A stretch of DNA of 31,489 bases from Muribaculaceae bacterium (GTDB lineage Bacteria; Bacteroidota; Bacteroidia; Bacteroidales; Muribaculaceae): assembly GCA_016292745.1 (NCBI GenBank), contig JAEDFO010000024.1:1-31489 (forward strand), read 5' to 3'. The notes under the pieces are model-generated. The model searched no databases, was not told where the DNA came from, and worked only from the letters and a program-made list of their open reading frames with translations. Shown piece by piece: positions 15,756 through 23,676 of this stretch; positions within the stretch are counted from its first letter, which is position 1; every line of letters starts with the position of its first letter. A program made the translations under genes and the position numbers.

Positions 15756-17423
15756 TCAATAGTGGAAGCTTGAGCCACCGAGGAATTCGCGCAGGAGCGA
15801 TGTCGACGGTATCTGACGCTCGCTGATTGGAAGGAAATAGTCGAGGAATGTACGCAGACGCTGAGCCTCGGCATATTCAGGCACATCGCGCGGCACTTTC
15901 TTCAAAATCGGCTCGGCATACTCCTTCATAACGCCCAATTCGAAAATCAGCGACGAATTGAAGGTGGCATCGGCATTTTCCTGGAAAGGGAAAATCCATT
16001 TGTCCTCGCCGGCGCCAACACTTTGCCACCGTGCAATGGTGTCGCGGGCGCTCACGCCACGGTATTTATGGTCGCGGATAATTCGACGCAGAAGGCGGTT
16101 GTCGCGCGTAGGGATCCAGTTATGATCGTCAATCGAGAGAGTGGTAAGTGCCGAAATATACAGCTTAAACTTCTGGTTGTCGGGCACTTGGCGAGTAAGC
16201 TCCGGATTAAGGCCATGTATTCCTTCGATAAGCAGCACATCGTTTTCGTCGAGCTTCATCACATCGCCTTTATACACTCGTTTGCCCTGCTCGAAGTCGT
16301 AGGTAGGCATCTTCACCTCTCCGCCGGCAAGCAAGGTGTTGAGGTCGGCATTGAACTGCTCAAGGTCGAGAGCATATAGCGACTCGTAGTCGTACTCGCC
16401 ATTTTCGTCGAGCGGAGTGTCCTCGCGGTTAACGAAGTAGTTGTCGAGCGAAATCATCTTCGGACGTATGAAGTGAGTCATCAACTGGATGGCCAAGCGC
16501 TTTGTCGAGGTGGTCTTACCCGACGACGATGGGCCGGAGATGAGCACAATGCGCGCCTCACCGCGCTTGTGCCGCTCGGCAATCTGATATGCAATGCGGC
16601 TGAACACCTTCGAGTGAAGCGCCTCGGCCACATTGATGAGCATCGAGGTCTGGTTTGACTGCACTGCCTTGTTGAGGCTACCTACATCGTCGATGCCAAG
16701 AATTTCATTGAATTCGGTGTGCTCGGCAAACGCCTCAAACATCTTTTCCTGAGGCACAGGCCGCTCGGCAGCGTTAGGCTCGGTTTTCGAACGGCCCAGC
16801 AGAATCATGCCGTCGTGGTCGGGCACGAGGTCGAAATATTTAATGTATCCGGTCGACGGAGCCAAAGCACTGTAATAGCTGTCGGCAATATCGCCCAGAG
16901 TGTAATAAACGGTGTAGAGTTCCTGCGAAGTTTCCAGCAGAGCCACCTTGTCGGCAAGACCTTGCTGGCGGAACATCTCCACAACATCCTTTGTGAGACG
17001 TTCGTGGCGCACAAACGGAAGGTCGGCATCCACTATGGCCTGCATCTCGGCCTTGAGTGTATCAATAACCTCGGGAGTGATTTCGAGGCCGTAGATACGG
17101 CAGAAATAACCTTTGGAAATCGAATGCTCGATGCGCAGACGCATTCCCGGATAGAACTTGGCAAGCGCCTTATACAGAATCATGCAAAGCGAGCGGATAT
17201 ACACCCGGTTGCCCGAGGGATGAGAGGCATCGATAAACTCCACATGCTTGGGCGAGTAAATACGGAATGAGAGGCCCTCAGTCTTGTAATTCACGTGGGC
17301 ACAGATAGGTGTGATGGCTATTTTGTCCTTCACTGCATTATAGACGTCGAACAGTGTGTCGCCGCCATTGATATCGACGTATGAGTCGATATTCTTGCAA
17401 TATACCTTTAGCGATTGTTCCAT
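15756..17423 (-). CDS. Uridine kinase-like P-loop protein fused to a threonyl-tRNA-synthetase-type N-terminal region
   Basis: 555 aa from the ATG at 17423 (a TTG two codons upstream is less likely). Residues about 1-60 resemble a TGS-like segment and 60-230 the second additional (SAD-like) domain of threonyl-tRNA synthetase, seen as KGYFCRIYGLEITPEVI and similar; no synthetase core follows. Residues 280-490 are a uridine-kinase/phosphoribulokinase-type P-loop domain: Walker A GPSSSGKTT (297-305), SLDNYFV, and YDFEQGKRVYKGD. These proteins phosphorylate uridine/cytidine or related nucleosides. The C-terminus ends in LLREFLGGSSFHY, the normal end for this family. It is convergent with pgeF, and about 120 nt beyond its stop remain open in the same frame (see findings). 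Confidence 0.9.
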   Translation of the reverse strand: MEQSLKVYCKNIDSYVDINGGDTLFDVYNAVKDKIAITPICAHVNYKTEGLSFRIYSPKHVEFIDASHPSGNRVYIRSLCMILYKALAKFYPGMRLRIEHSISKGYFCRIYGLEITPEVIDTLKAEMQAIVDADLPFVRHERLTKDVVEMFRQQGLADKVALLETSQELYTVYYTLGDIADSYYSALAPSTGYIKYFDLVPDHDGMILLGRSKTEPNAAERPVPQEKMFEAFAEHTEFNEILGIDDVGSLNKAVQSNQTSMLINVAEALHSKVFSRIAYQIAERHKRGEARIVLISGPSSSGKTTSTKRLAIQLMTHFIRPKMISLDNYFVNREDTPLDENGEYDYESLYALDLEQFNADLNTLLAGGEVKMPTYDFEQGKRVYKGDVMKLDENDVLLIEGIHGLNPELTRQVPDNQKFKLYISALTTLSIDDHNWIPTRDNRLLRRIIRDHKYRGVSARDTIARWQSVGAGEDKWIFPFQENADATFNSSLIFELGVMKEYAEPILKKVPRDVPEYAEAQRLRTFLDYFLPISERQIPSTSLLREFLGGSSFHY

Positions 17424-17481
17424 TACCAAATAATCATTTTAATATGCACCTCAAAATAACACAAAAAAAATGTTGTACAAA

Positions 17482-17513
17482 TTGAAATGGCTTGTAATTT
17501 TTGTTTATTTTTG
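17482..17513 (+). promoter_or_regulatory. Promoter of the Na+/phosphate symporter gene
   Basis: TTG (17482-17484), 21 nt, TATTTTTG (17506-17513), about 60 nt before the ATG. The surrounding T-rich region repeats TTTTGTAA twice. Confidence 0.55.
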
Positions 17514-17578
17514 TAACAGTTTTGTAATAACCGACAAAACGGCTAAATAAACCTACATTTAAACTACCGATTGAGCAG

Positions 17579-19423
17579 ATGGACTACTCACTATTGGATT
17601 TTCTCACATTGTTAGGTGCCGTAGGCATGTTTCTCTACGGCATGAAAGTGATGAGTGAAGGCTTGCAGAAAATAGCAGGCGACCGAATGCGCAGCATTCT
17701 CTCAACCATGACCAGAAACCGTTTTGCCGGAGTGCTGACGGGTATACTCATAACCGCATTGATACAGAGTTCGTCGGCATCGACAGTGATGGTAGTGAGC
17801 TTCGTTAATGCCGGTCTTATGACACTTGCCGAGTCAATGGCAGTGATAATGGGTGCCAACATCGGTACCACCGCCACCGCCTGGATTATATCGATATTCG
17901 GATTCAAGGTCAACATATACGCCCTTGCAGTACCCATCATAGGCATCGCCGTGCCGATGCTGTTTATGCAGAAGAACAAGTGGAAGTCGACTGGCGAATT
18001 CCTCATAGGCTTCTCGGTGCTGTTCCTTGGCCTGCAATATATCAGTTCTTCGGTGCCCGACCTACAATCGGACCCCGAGATATTCGCCTTCCTGCAGTCG
18101 TACACCCAGAAAGGATTCCTTTCTGTGCTCATCTTCATCATGGCCGGTTTGCTGATAACCATGGTAATCCAGAGCTCGGCAGCCACATTCGCCATAGTGA
18201 TGATTATGTGTAGCAAGGGTTGGATACCATTCTCAATGGGCTGTGCCATCGTGCTGGGCAGCAACATCGGAACCACCATCACCCCTATCCTGGCATCGCT
18301 CAGCGGTAACGTGGCTGCCAAGAAGGCCGCCCTGGGACACCTGCTCTTCAACGTTTTCGGAACCATATGGACCGTCGCGGTGTTCTATCCCTTTGTTGAC
18401 CTCAACGTATGGATAACCGAGGCCCTCGGCCAAGGCAACCCCACCCAGCTGATGGACTATGCCTCGCAGCTGCAGGCACAGCATCCCGAGATTTACCAAA
18501 GCATAATCGACGGTGGCAGCACCAACGGCATCCCGGCCGCAATCCAGTTTGTCAAACTTCAGTTTGCCGTGTCGTTCGGCCTTTCGATATTCCACACCAT
18601 GTTTAATATGGTTAACCTCACCGTAATGATTTGGTTCACCAAGACATATGTGCGCATCTGCAACTTCCTCATCAAGTCGAAAAGCAAGGAAGAAACCGAA
18701 TTCCAGCTGCAATACATCTCGGGCGGTATGCTCAGCGCCTCAGAACTTAACATCACCCAGGCCGAACGCGAAATTGCCCTTTATGGCGAGCGCGTGAACC
18801 GAATGTGGAACATGGTACACGATCTTATCCACATGAAGCCCAACACCGAGGAATTCAACCATCTGTATAGCCGAATAGAAAAATACGAGGAGATTTCCGA
18901 CCGTATGGAAATCGAGATTGCCAACTACCTTAACCGTGTGTCAGGCGGACGCCTGAGCTACGAAGGAAAGCTACGTATTTCTGCTTTGCTGAACATAGTA
19001 ACCGAAATTGAAAGCATTGCCGACAGTTGCTACAACATTGCCAAGACCATCATCCGCAAAGAAGAGGCCCATATTTCGTTTACCGACTCAATTTACACCA
19101 ACATCGACACCATGTCGCAATACGTCAACGAGGCGCTTGCCAACATGCTATATCTGCTGGGCAACATCGAAGAGGTGCACGAACCCGACCTGATAAAGAA
19201 CTTCAACAAGGAGCGCGAAATCAACAATTACCGAAACATTCTGCGCAGCCAGAACATCGAAAGCATCAACAACAAGGAATACGAATACCAGGCCGGCATT
19301 TTCTATATGGACATCATTTGCGAAGCTGAGAAACTTGGCGACTACGTTATCAATGTGGTTGAAGGCATCGAGCACCAAATGCGCCGCCGCGCCGGCGAGC
19401 AGCCCATCGTGGTGCACGAATAG
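17579..19423 (+). CDS. Na+/phosphate symporter with C-terminal PhoU-like domain
   Basis: 614 aa. The membrane part (about 1-375) carries the duplicated NPT2 signature: QSSSASTVMVV starting at Gln63 and QSSAATFAIVM starting at Gln198, each followed by a GANIGTT / GSNIGTT repeat (residues 92 and 227). This internal repeat marks a Na+/Pi-cotransporter (PF02690). Residues about 380-610 are helical and hydrophilic (TQAEREIALYGERVNRMW, KYEEISDRMEIEIANYL) like PhoU, which in other systems regulates phosphate uptake. The protein probably imports phosphate with Na+ at the inner membrane. It has its own promoter, a 155-nt leader region shared with the divergent kinase, and a perfect 14-bp dyad about 50 nt after the stop. 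No pst genes are close. Confidence 0.93.
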   Translation: MDYSLLDFLTLLGAVGMFLYGMKVMSEGLQKIAGDRMRSILSTMTRNRFAGVLTGILITALIQSSSASTVMVVSFVNAGLMTLAESMAVIMGANIGTTATAWIISIFGFKVNIYALAVPIIGIAVPMLFMQKNKWKSTGEFLIGFSVLFLGLQYISSSVPDLQSDPEIFAFLQSYTQKGFLSVLIFIMAGLLITMVIQSSAATFAIVMIMCSKGWIPFSMGCAIVLGSNIGTTITPILASLSGNVAAKKAALGHLLFNVFGTIWTVAVFYPFVDLNVWITEALGQGNPTQLMDYASQLQAQHPEIYQSIIDGGSTNGIPAAIQFVKLQFAVSFGLSIFHTMFNMVNLTVMIWFTKTYVRICNFLIKSKSKEETEFQLQYISGGMLSASELNITQAEREIALYGERVNRMWNMVHDLIHMKPNTEEFNHLYSRIEKYEEISDRMEIEIANYLNRVSGGRLSYEGKLRISALLNIVTEIESIADSCYNIAKTIIRKEEAHISFTDSIYTNIDTMSQYVNEALANMLYLLGNIEEVHEPDLIKNFNKEREINNYRNILRSQNIESINNKEYEYQAGIFYMDIICEAEKLGDYVINVVEGIEHQMRRRAGEQPIVVHE

Positions 19424-19470
19424 CGCTCTTTATCGCCACAAAAAGCATCGAAACATACAACAGATTACAG

Positions 19471-19501
19471 GGCATCGTCTATGGTAGCCATAGACGATGC
19501 C
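19471..19501 (+). terminator. Perfect 14-bp inverted repeat, probable terminator
   Basis: GGCATCGTCTATGG (19471-19484) and CCATAGACGATGCC (19488-19501) with a 3-nt loop TAG. The T-run GATTTTTG follows only after 10 nt, so the terminator role is likely but not typical; it could also be a protein-binding dyad upstream of rubrerythrin. Confidence 0.6.
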
Positions 19502-19537
19502 TCATACTATGATTTTTGCCTGAAGGAATTGCTCGTT

Positions 19538-19566
19538 TTTGCAAAATATTTGCATCTATACATTTG
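19538..19566 (+). promoter_or_regulatory. Candidate promoter of rubrerythrin
   Basis: TTTG (19538-19541), 17 nt, TACATTTG (19559-19566). The spacer is a little short. The expected leader to the ATG at 19642 is about 70 nt. Confidence 0.5.
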
Positions 19567-19641
19567 GAGAACTGAAAATAATTGGTAATTTTACTGCAAA
19601 ATTCAATAACATAGAAACTGTTTTATAAACTCTATTAAAGT

Positions 19642-20184
19642 ATGGAAAATCTTAAAGGAACAAAGACTGAGAAAAATCTTCAGGAAGCATTTGCAGGCGA
19701 ATCGCAAGCCCACGCAAAATATCAATACTATGCCAGCAAGGCAAAGAAAGACGGCTATGTACAGATTTCTGAGATATTTGCCGAAACAGCCCGCAACGAG
19801 AAAGAACATGCAAAAATCTGGTTCAAGCTTCTCCATGGCGGTGATGTTCCGGGCACTACCGACAACCTTGTGGATGCTGCCAACGGCGAAAACTACGAAT
19901 GGACCGACATGTATGCCCGCTTTGCTGCCGAGGCTCGCGAAGAAGGCTTCAACACTATCGCTGCCCTGTTTGACCTGGTAGGCAAAATCGAGGCTGAGCA
20001 CGAAGCCCGCTATCGCAAGCTTCTGGCCAACATTCAAGGCGAACTGGTATTCTCGCGCGACGGCGACATGATGTGGCAGTGCATCAACTGCGGCCACATT
20101 GTAATCGGCAAGAAGGCTCCTGAGCTCTGCCCAGTGTGCAAGCACCCGAAGTCGTTCTTCCAAATCAAGCCTGAGAACTATTAA
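19642..20184 (+). CDS. rbr: Rubrerythrin
   Basis: 180 aa, with the classical two-part layout. The N-terminal ferritin-like four-helix bundle carries the diiron ligands: Glu20 in AFAGESQAH, Glu53 and His56 in ARNEKEHAK, and a second ExxH (EAEHEARY) near 130. The C-terminal rubredoxin-like part has two CxxC pairs, Cys147/Cys150 and Cys163/Cys166, for one iron. Rubrerythrin reduces hydrogen peroxide in the cytoplasm of anaerobes, which fits an anaerobic gut organism. It is monocistronic: its own promoter upstream, a strong terminator just downstream. PerR/OxyR-type control is common in the family, but no operator could be read from the sequence. Confidence 0.97.
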   Translation: MENLKGTKTEKNLQEAFAGESQAHAKYQYYASKAKKDGYVQISEIFAETARNEKEHAKIWFKLLHGGDVPGTTDNLVDAANGENYEWTDMYARFAAEAREEGFNTIAALFDLVGKIEAEHEARYRKLLANIQGELVFSRDGDMMWQCINCGHIVIGKKAPELCPVCKHPKSFFQIKPENY

Positions 20185-20211
20185 TCGACATCATTTGTCA
20201 ATTATCATCGG

Positions 20212-20245
20212 AGTGTGCCTGACAGTAGTTCGGCACACTTTTTTT
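20212..20245 (+). terminator. Rho-independent terminator of rubrerythrin
   Basis: AGTGTGCC (20212-20219) pairs with GGCACACT (20232-20239), then seven T in a row to 20245. Confidence 0.88.
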
Positions 20246-20363
20246 GTGCTTCTCTATAAAATGGTGCTTTACAAGCCCCGCACCGAGCGAAAAATGAAGG
20301 CACGCTATTGTCGGAATTGCTTCTTTGTTGTAATTTAGTGCCGTAGATAACATAGCATAGACA

Positions 20364-21338
20364 ATGAAATCGTTACAGATATCTCTCATAATCATGCTCA
20401 TGCTGGCAATGGGCGGATGCTCGTCGGCCCGCAAGAGCGACTCACCGAAACCGGCGGCCGACACAGCCACTGTTGCCGCTTCAATTGCTTTCAATGCCGA
20501 CAGTGCCTATGCCTATACAGCCTCGCAATGCGCTTTCGGGCCGCGTGTGCCCAACACCGAGGCTCACCGCCTTTGCGGCGACTATCTGGCCGCTCACTTG
20601 GCACGCTTCGGCAGGCTCACCGAGCAGCGCGCCACCCTAACCGCCTTCGACGGAACTGTGCTCAATGCACGCAACATAATTTGCGAAATCAATCCCGACT
20701 CGGCGCGCCGCATACTGCTGCTGGCTCATTGGGACTGCCGGCCGTGGGCCGACAACGACCCAATCGAATCGAACAGGCGCCGACCGGTGCCCGGTGCCAA
20801 CGACGGTGCCAGCGGTGTGGCTGTGCTGATGGAGCTGGCGCGAATGTTTGCCCAGCAGCCACCACGCGTAGGTGTCGACATTCTGCTGGTCGATGCCGAG
20901 GACTGGGGACAAAGCAACGCCGGCGACGACGACCGGTCGTGGGCCCTTGGCACTCAATACTGGTGCCGCCACAAGCACCGCCCCGACTATCAGCCCATGT
21001 TCGGAATACTGCTCGACATGGTGGGCACACGCAACGCACGGTTCCCTCACGAATACTTCTCGGCATACCATGCCCCGCAGATTCTTGAAATTGTGTGGGA
21101 CGAGGCTCGCAAAGCCGGCTATGGCGACTTCTTCGTTAACCGCAACGCCATCGGTGTTACCGACGACCACATCTACATCAACGAGGCAGGAATACCGTGT
21201 ATCGACATCATCGACCTTGGCGACGGCACTTCGTTCTTCGACGGATGGCACACCACAGCCGACGACATCAACGCGATTTCGGCCGAAACGCTCGAGGCAG
21301 TGGGCAGCACTGTGGCAAAGGTGATTTACCGCTTCTGA
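20364..21338 (+). CDS. Glutaminyl-peptide cyclotransferase-like M28 lipoprotein
   Basis: 324 aa. Lipoprotein-type signal: MKSLQISLIIMLMLAMGGC with Cys19 as the likely lipidation site, followed by a Ser/Pro linker. The catalytic domain has the M28 single-zinc arrangement of glutaminyl cyclase: Asp147 in PVPGANDGASG, Glu179 in LVDAEDWG and His296 in FFDGWHTTAD; the HWDCRPWAD segment is typical of cyclases rather than aminopeptidases. The enzyme converts N-terminal glutamine of exported proteins to pyroglutamate. In Bacteroidetes many exported proteins begin with Gln after signal peptidase I, so a periplasmic cyclase is expected (Porphyromonas gingivalis is a known case). No consensus promoter was found, only TAATTTAG about 30 nt upstream. 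Confidence 0.88.
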   Translation: MKSLQISLIIMLMLAMGGCSSARKSDSPKPAADTATVAASIAFNADSAYAYTASQCAFGPRVPNTEAHRLCGDYLAAHLARFGRLTEQRATLTAFDGTVLNARNIICEINPDSARRILLLAHWDCRPWADNDPIESNRRRPVPGANDGASGVAVLMELARMFAQQPPRVGVDILLVDAEDWGQSNAGDDDRSWALGTQYWCRHKHRPDYQPMFGILLDMVGTRNARFPHEYFSAYHAPQILEIVWDEARKAGYGDFFVNRNAIGVTDDHIYINEAGIPCIDIIDLGDGTSFFDGWHTTADDINAISAETLEAVGSTVAKVIYRF

Positions 21339-21371
21339 GCAGGCCATACGATGCGATTATTGGCGCTATTA

Positions 21372-21403
21372 TTTGGTTGGCTCAAGCAAACAAATTATTT
21401 TTG
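21372..21403 (+). promoter_or_regulatory. Promoter of pyrH-frr
   Basis: TTTG (21372-21375), 20 nt, TATTTTTG (21396-21403), giving a short leader of about 20 nt before the pyrH ATG at 21429. Both boxes match the consensus. Confidence 0.78.
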
Positions 21404-21428
21404 TGTAAATTAGAACAAATACCATAGT

Positions 21429-22139
21429 ATGAGGACAAAATACAAACGCATATTGCTCAAGCTCAGCGGAGAGTCGCTGATGGGCGAGCAAGGCTACGGC
21501 ATCGACGCCAAGCGTCTGGGCGAATATGCCGAGCAAATAAAGGAAATAGCCTCTTCGGGAGTGCAGGTGGCAATAGTGATTGGCGGCGGCAACATTTTCC
21601 GCGGCCTTTCGGGCATGAGCAAAGGTGTCGACCGCGTGAAAGGCGACCAGATGGGCATGCTCGCCACCGTAATCAACTCGCTGGGGCTCAGCTCGGCGCT
21701 CGAGTCGATTGGTCAGCCGGCTCAAGTGTTTACCGCCATCAACATGTTCCCCATCGGCGAGCACTACAGCAAATGGAAAGCCATCGAGGCACTAAACGCC
21801 GGCAAGGTGGCCATCATGTCGTGCGGCACCGGCAACCCATTCTTTACCACCGACACCGGCTCGGCACTTCGTGGCATTGAAGTGGAAGCCGAAGTGATGC
21901 TCAAGGGCACTCGCGTCGACGGAATTTACACCGCCGACCCCGAAAAAGACCCTACCGCCACCAAATTCGACGAAATCACCTACGACGAAATATACAACCG
22001 CGGACTGAAGGTGATGGACCTCACTGCCACAGCCCTATGCAAGGAGAACCACCTGCCAATAATCGTATTCAACATGGATGTGGTGGGTAACCTCAAAAAA
22101 GTGCTCGACGGCGAGCGAATTGGCACTCTCGTATATTAA
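21429..22139 (+). CDS. pyrH: UMP kinase
   Basis: 236 aa. Amino-acid-kinase fold with the expected segments: KRILLKLSGESLMG at the start (phosphate-binding), VIGGGNIFRG (about 52-61), GDQMGMLATVINSLGL and GTGNPFFTTDTGSALRG (the UMP/ATP region). The enzyme phosphorylates UMP to UDP in pyrimidine nucleotide synthesis and works as a cytoplasmic hexamer. It is followed 25 nt later by frr, the near-universal pyrH-frr pair, and preceded by a consensus promoter; the two genes are co-transcribed. Confidence 0.97.
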   Translation: MRTKYKRILLKLSGESLMGEQGYGIDAKRLGEYAEQIKEIASSGVQVAIVIGGGNIFRGLSGMSKGVDRVKGDQMGMLATVINSLGLSSALESIGQPAQVFTAINMFPIGEHYSKWKAIEALNAGKVAIMSCGTGNPFFTTDTGSALRGIEVEAEVMLKGTRVDGIYTADPEKDPTATKFDEITYDEIYNRGLKVMDLTATALCKENHLPIIVFNMDVVGNLKKVLDGERIGTLVY

Positions 22140-22164
22140 CAAACCAAATAAAACATATTATTGT

Positions 22165-22725
22165 ATGAACGACGTTAATCATTACCTTAATTCAGCCGAA
22201 GAAAAAATGGAACTCGCAGTGGAGTTCCTGGCAGAATCATTGGCCCACATCCGCGCCGGAAAAGCCAACCCGAAGATTCTCGACGGTATACGCGTTGACT
22301 ACTACGGCAGCGCCGCTCCAATTTCAAATGTTGCAAACGTATCGGTTCCCGATGCGCGCACCATCACAATCACCCCATGGGAAAAATCGATGTTCAAGGA
22401 AATTGAGCGTGCCATCATCAATTCCGACCTCGGAATCACTCCCGAAAACAACGGTGAGGTTATCCGTATCAGCATTCCGCCGCTCACCGAGGACCGTCGC
22501 AAGGCCCTGGTTAAGCAGTCGAAAGGCGAAGCCGAACAAGCAAAGATTTCGGTACGAAATGCTCGCCGCGATGCCATCGAAGGCCTTAAGAAAGCCATCA
22601 AGGAAGGCATGCCCGAGGATGTAGAGAAAGACGCCGAAACTTCGGTGCAGAAAGTCCACGACAAATACATGAAACGCATCGACGAAGTGCTGGCCGCAAA
22701 AGAAAAGGAAATCCTTACTGTGTAA
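22165..22725 (+). CDS. frr: Ribosome recycling factor
   Basis: 186 aa from the ATG at 22165; the frame is open further upstream, but that part overlaps pyrH and has no function. The sequence is the standard frr product: LAHIRAGKANPKILDGIRVDYYG, ISNVANVSVPDARTI, ALVKQSKGEAEQAKISVRNARRDA. RRF works with EF-G to split the post-termination ribosome. The normal family length is about 185 aa, so it is complete. It shares the pyrH promoter (25-nt spacer) and is followed by a stable hairpin. Confidence 0.97.
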   Translation: MNDVNHYLNSAEEKMELAVEFLAESLAHIRAGKANPKILDGIRVDYYGSAAPISNVANVSVPDARTITITPWEKSMFKEIERAIINSDLGITPENNGEVIRISIPPLTEDRRKALVKQSKGEAEQAKISVRNARRDAIEGLKKAIKEGMPEDVEKDAETSVQKVHDKYMKRIDEVLAAKEKEILTV

Positions 22726-22759
22726 CGACCAAGCACCCAGCGTGTACGCCAACCGAAAA

Positions 22760-22797
22760 TTGAGGGCGAGCTTCGAATCCACGAGGCTCGCCCTCAA
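22760..22797. terminator. Hairpin after frr
   Basis: TTGAGGGCGAGC (22760-22771) and GCTCGCCCTCAA (22786-22797), a perfect 12-bp stem. The U-tract (AATTTTCGG) is on the minus-strand side; on the plus strand it has no T-run. It probably serves frr and perhaps also incoming minus-strand transcripts. Confidence 0.65.
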
Positions 22798-23084
22798 CAC
22801 ATTACCACACCAATATAATCTCTCTTTTGCATAATGTTATCAGTTTTGCAATCTGACGTAAACATATTCCGACTGGAATTAAAGGCGAAGCAAACGAAAA
22901 GCTCCGCACACTTTATTACCAAGGGCGAATACACCAGAACCGAGGCGAAAACGATAAAGCAATGATAAGAGATGGAAATACGCTACGAGTCATATATAAA
23001 TATTTGGTTGAGGGATAATTAATCTTTATTCTTATGGGGATGATATAGTGGCAACGCCAAAGGGTAACGATACAGGAGCAACGC
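22798..23084. other. Gene-poor stretch (with flanks 22726-23084) lacking a convincing gene
   Basis: The gap between the frr stop and the trmH-like stop is 359 nt; its first part is the frr hairpin. The rest shows no long frame, no clear promoter and no RNA gene. A 43-codon frame starts at ATG 22834 and ends at TGA 22963-22965; the same frame resumes from an ATG near 22973 for about 16 codons. It looks more like decayed or chance sequence than a gene (see findings). Confidence 0.4.
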
Positions 23085-23615
23085 CTACCGGAACAGCTGC
23101 TTGAAGAAATCCCAAATCACTATGCCGGCCGAGATTGAAATGTTGAGCGAGTGCTTAGTGCCGTGCTGGGGGATTTCGATGCACACATCGGCCTCATCGA
23201 CCACGCTTTGCGCCACACCTTTCACCTCGTTGCCCAGCACAATGGCGTAGCGCCGCGATGGCTCGGCATGGAAGTGGTCGAGCATCACACTGTGGTGCAC
23301 CTGCTCGACGGCGCACACCGTCACGCCTTCGCTCTTCAGACGCCGCACCAGCGCCAACACGTCGGGCTCGTGACTCCACTCCACCGAATCCTCGGCGCCG
23401 AGAGCCGTCTTGTGAATTTCAGGGCTTGGGGGCGTTGCAGTGATGCCGCACAGATAAATATGCTCCACCAGGAATGCATCGCTGGTGCGGAACACCGAAC
23501 CAATATTGTTGAGGCTGCGCACATCGTCGAGAACCACGATAAGCGGAATCTTCTCTGCCGAGCGGAACTCGTCGACACCGATGCGATGCAGTTCGATAAC
23601 GGTTTTCTTTTTCAT
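23085..23615 (-). CDS. SpoU/TrmH-family RNA 2'-O-ribose methyltransferase
   Basis: 176 aa from the ATG at 23615; the frame continues upstream, but the -7 promoter box lies there. The SPOUT signature motifs are in order: motif 1 NNIGSVFRTSDAF (about 36-48), motif 2 IVLGNEVKGV, and motif 3 IPQHGTKHSLNISISAGI near the C-terminus, where the SAM-binding trefoil knot forms. Members methylate the 2'-OH of tRNA or rRNA nucleotides. It is shorter than E. coli TrmH and lacks an extra RNA-binding N-terminus, so the target (tRNA or 23S rRNA) cannot be set. It is divergent from murI, with closely packed promoters, and its mRNA is predicted leaderless. Confidence 0.9.
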   Translation of the reverse strand: MKKKTVIELHRIGVDEFRSAEKIPLIVVLDDVRSLNNIGSVFRTSDAFLVEHIYLCGITATPPSPEIHKTALGAEDSVEWSHEPDVLALVRRLKSEGVTVCAVEQVHHSVMLDHFHAEPSRRYAIVLGNEVKGVAQSVVDEADVCIEIPQHGTKHSLNISISAGIVIWDFFKQLFR

Positions 23616-23619
23616 AACA

Positions 23620-23627
23620 CAAATATA
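23620..23627 (-). promoter_or_regulatory. -7 promoter element of the trmH-like gene, predicted leaderless
   Basis: The minus strand reads TATATTTG, then TGTT and ATG. The 4-nt distance from the box to the ATG is the same as at the AGCS gene. No good -33 box is visible. Confidence 0.6.
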
Positions 23628-23649
23628 GGCAAAATTGTGCAAGAATCGT

Positions 23650-23657
23650 TACCTTTG
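23650..23657 (+). promoter_or_regulatory. -7 promoter element of murI
   Basis: TACCTTTG, 19 nt before the ATG at 23677. It lies within 25 nt of the divergent trmH-like box. Confidence 0.6.
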
Positions 23658-23676
23658 CCATAGAAAGAACAAATCA

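Noticed and set aside
22760..22797. A tRNA-like TTCGAATCC in the loop of the hairpin after frr
   Set aside because: There is no acceptor or anticodon arm; it is just the loop of a terminator-like stem.
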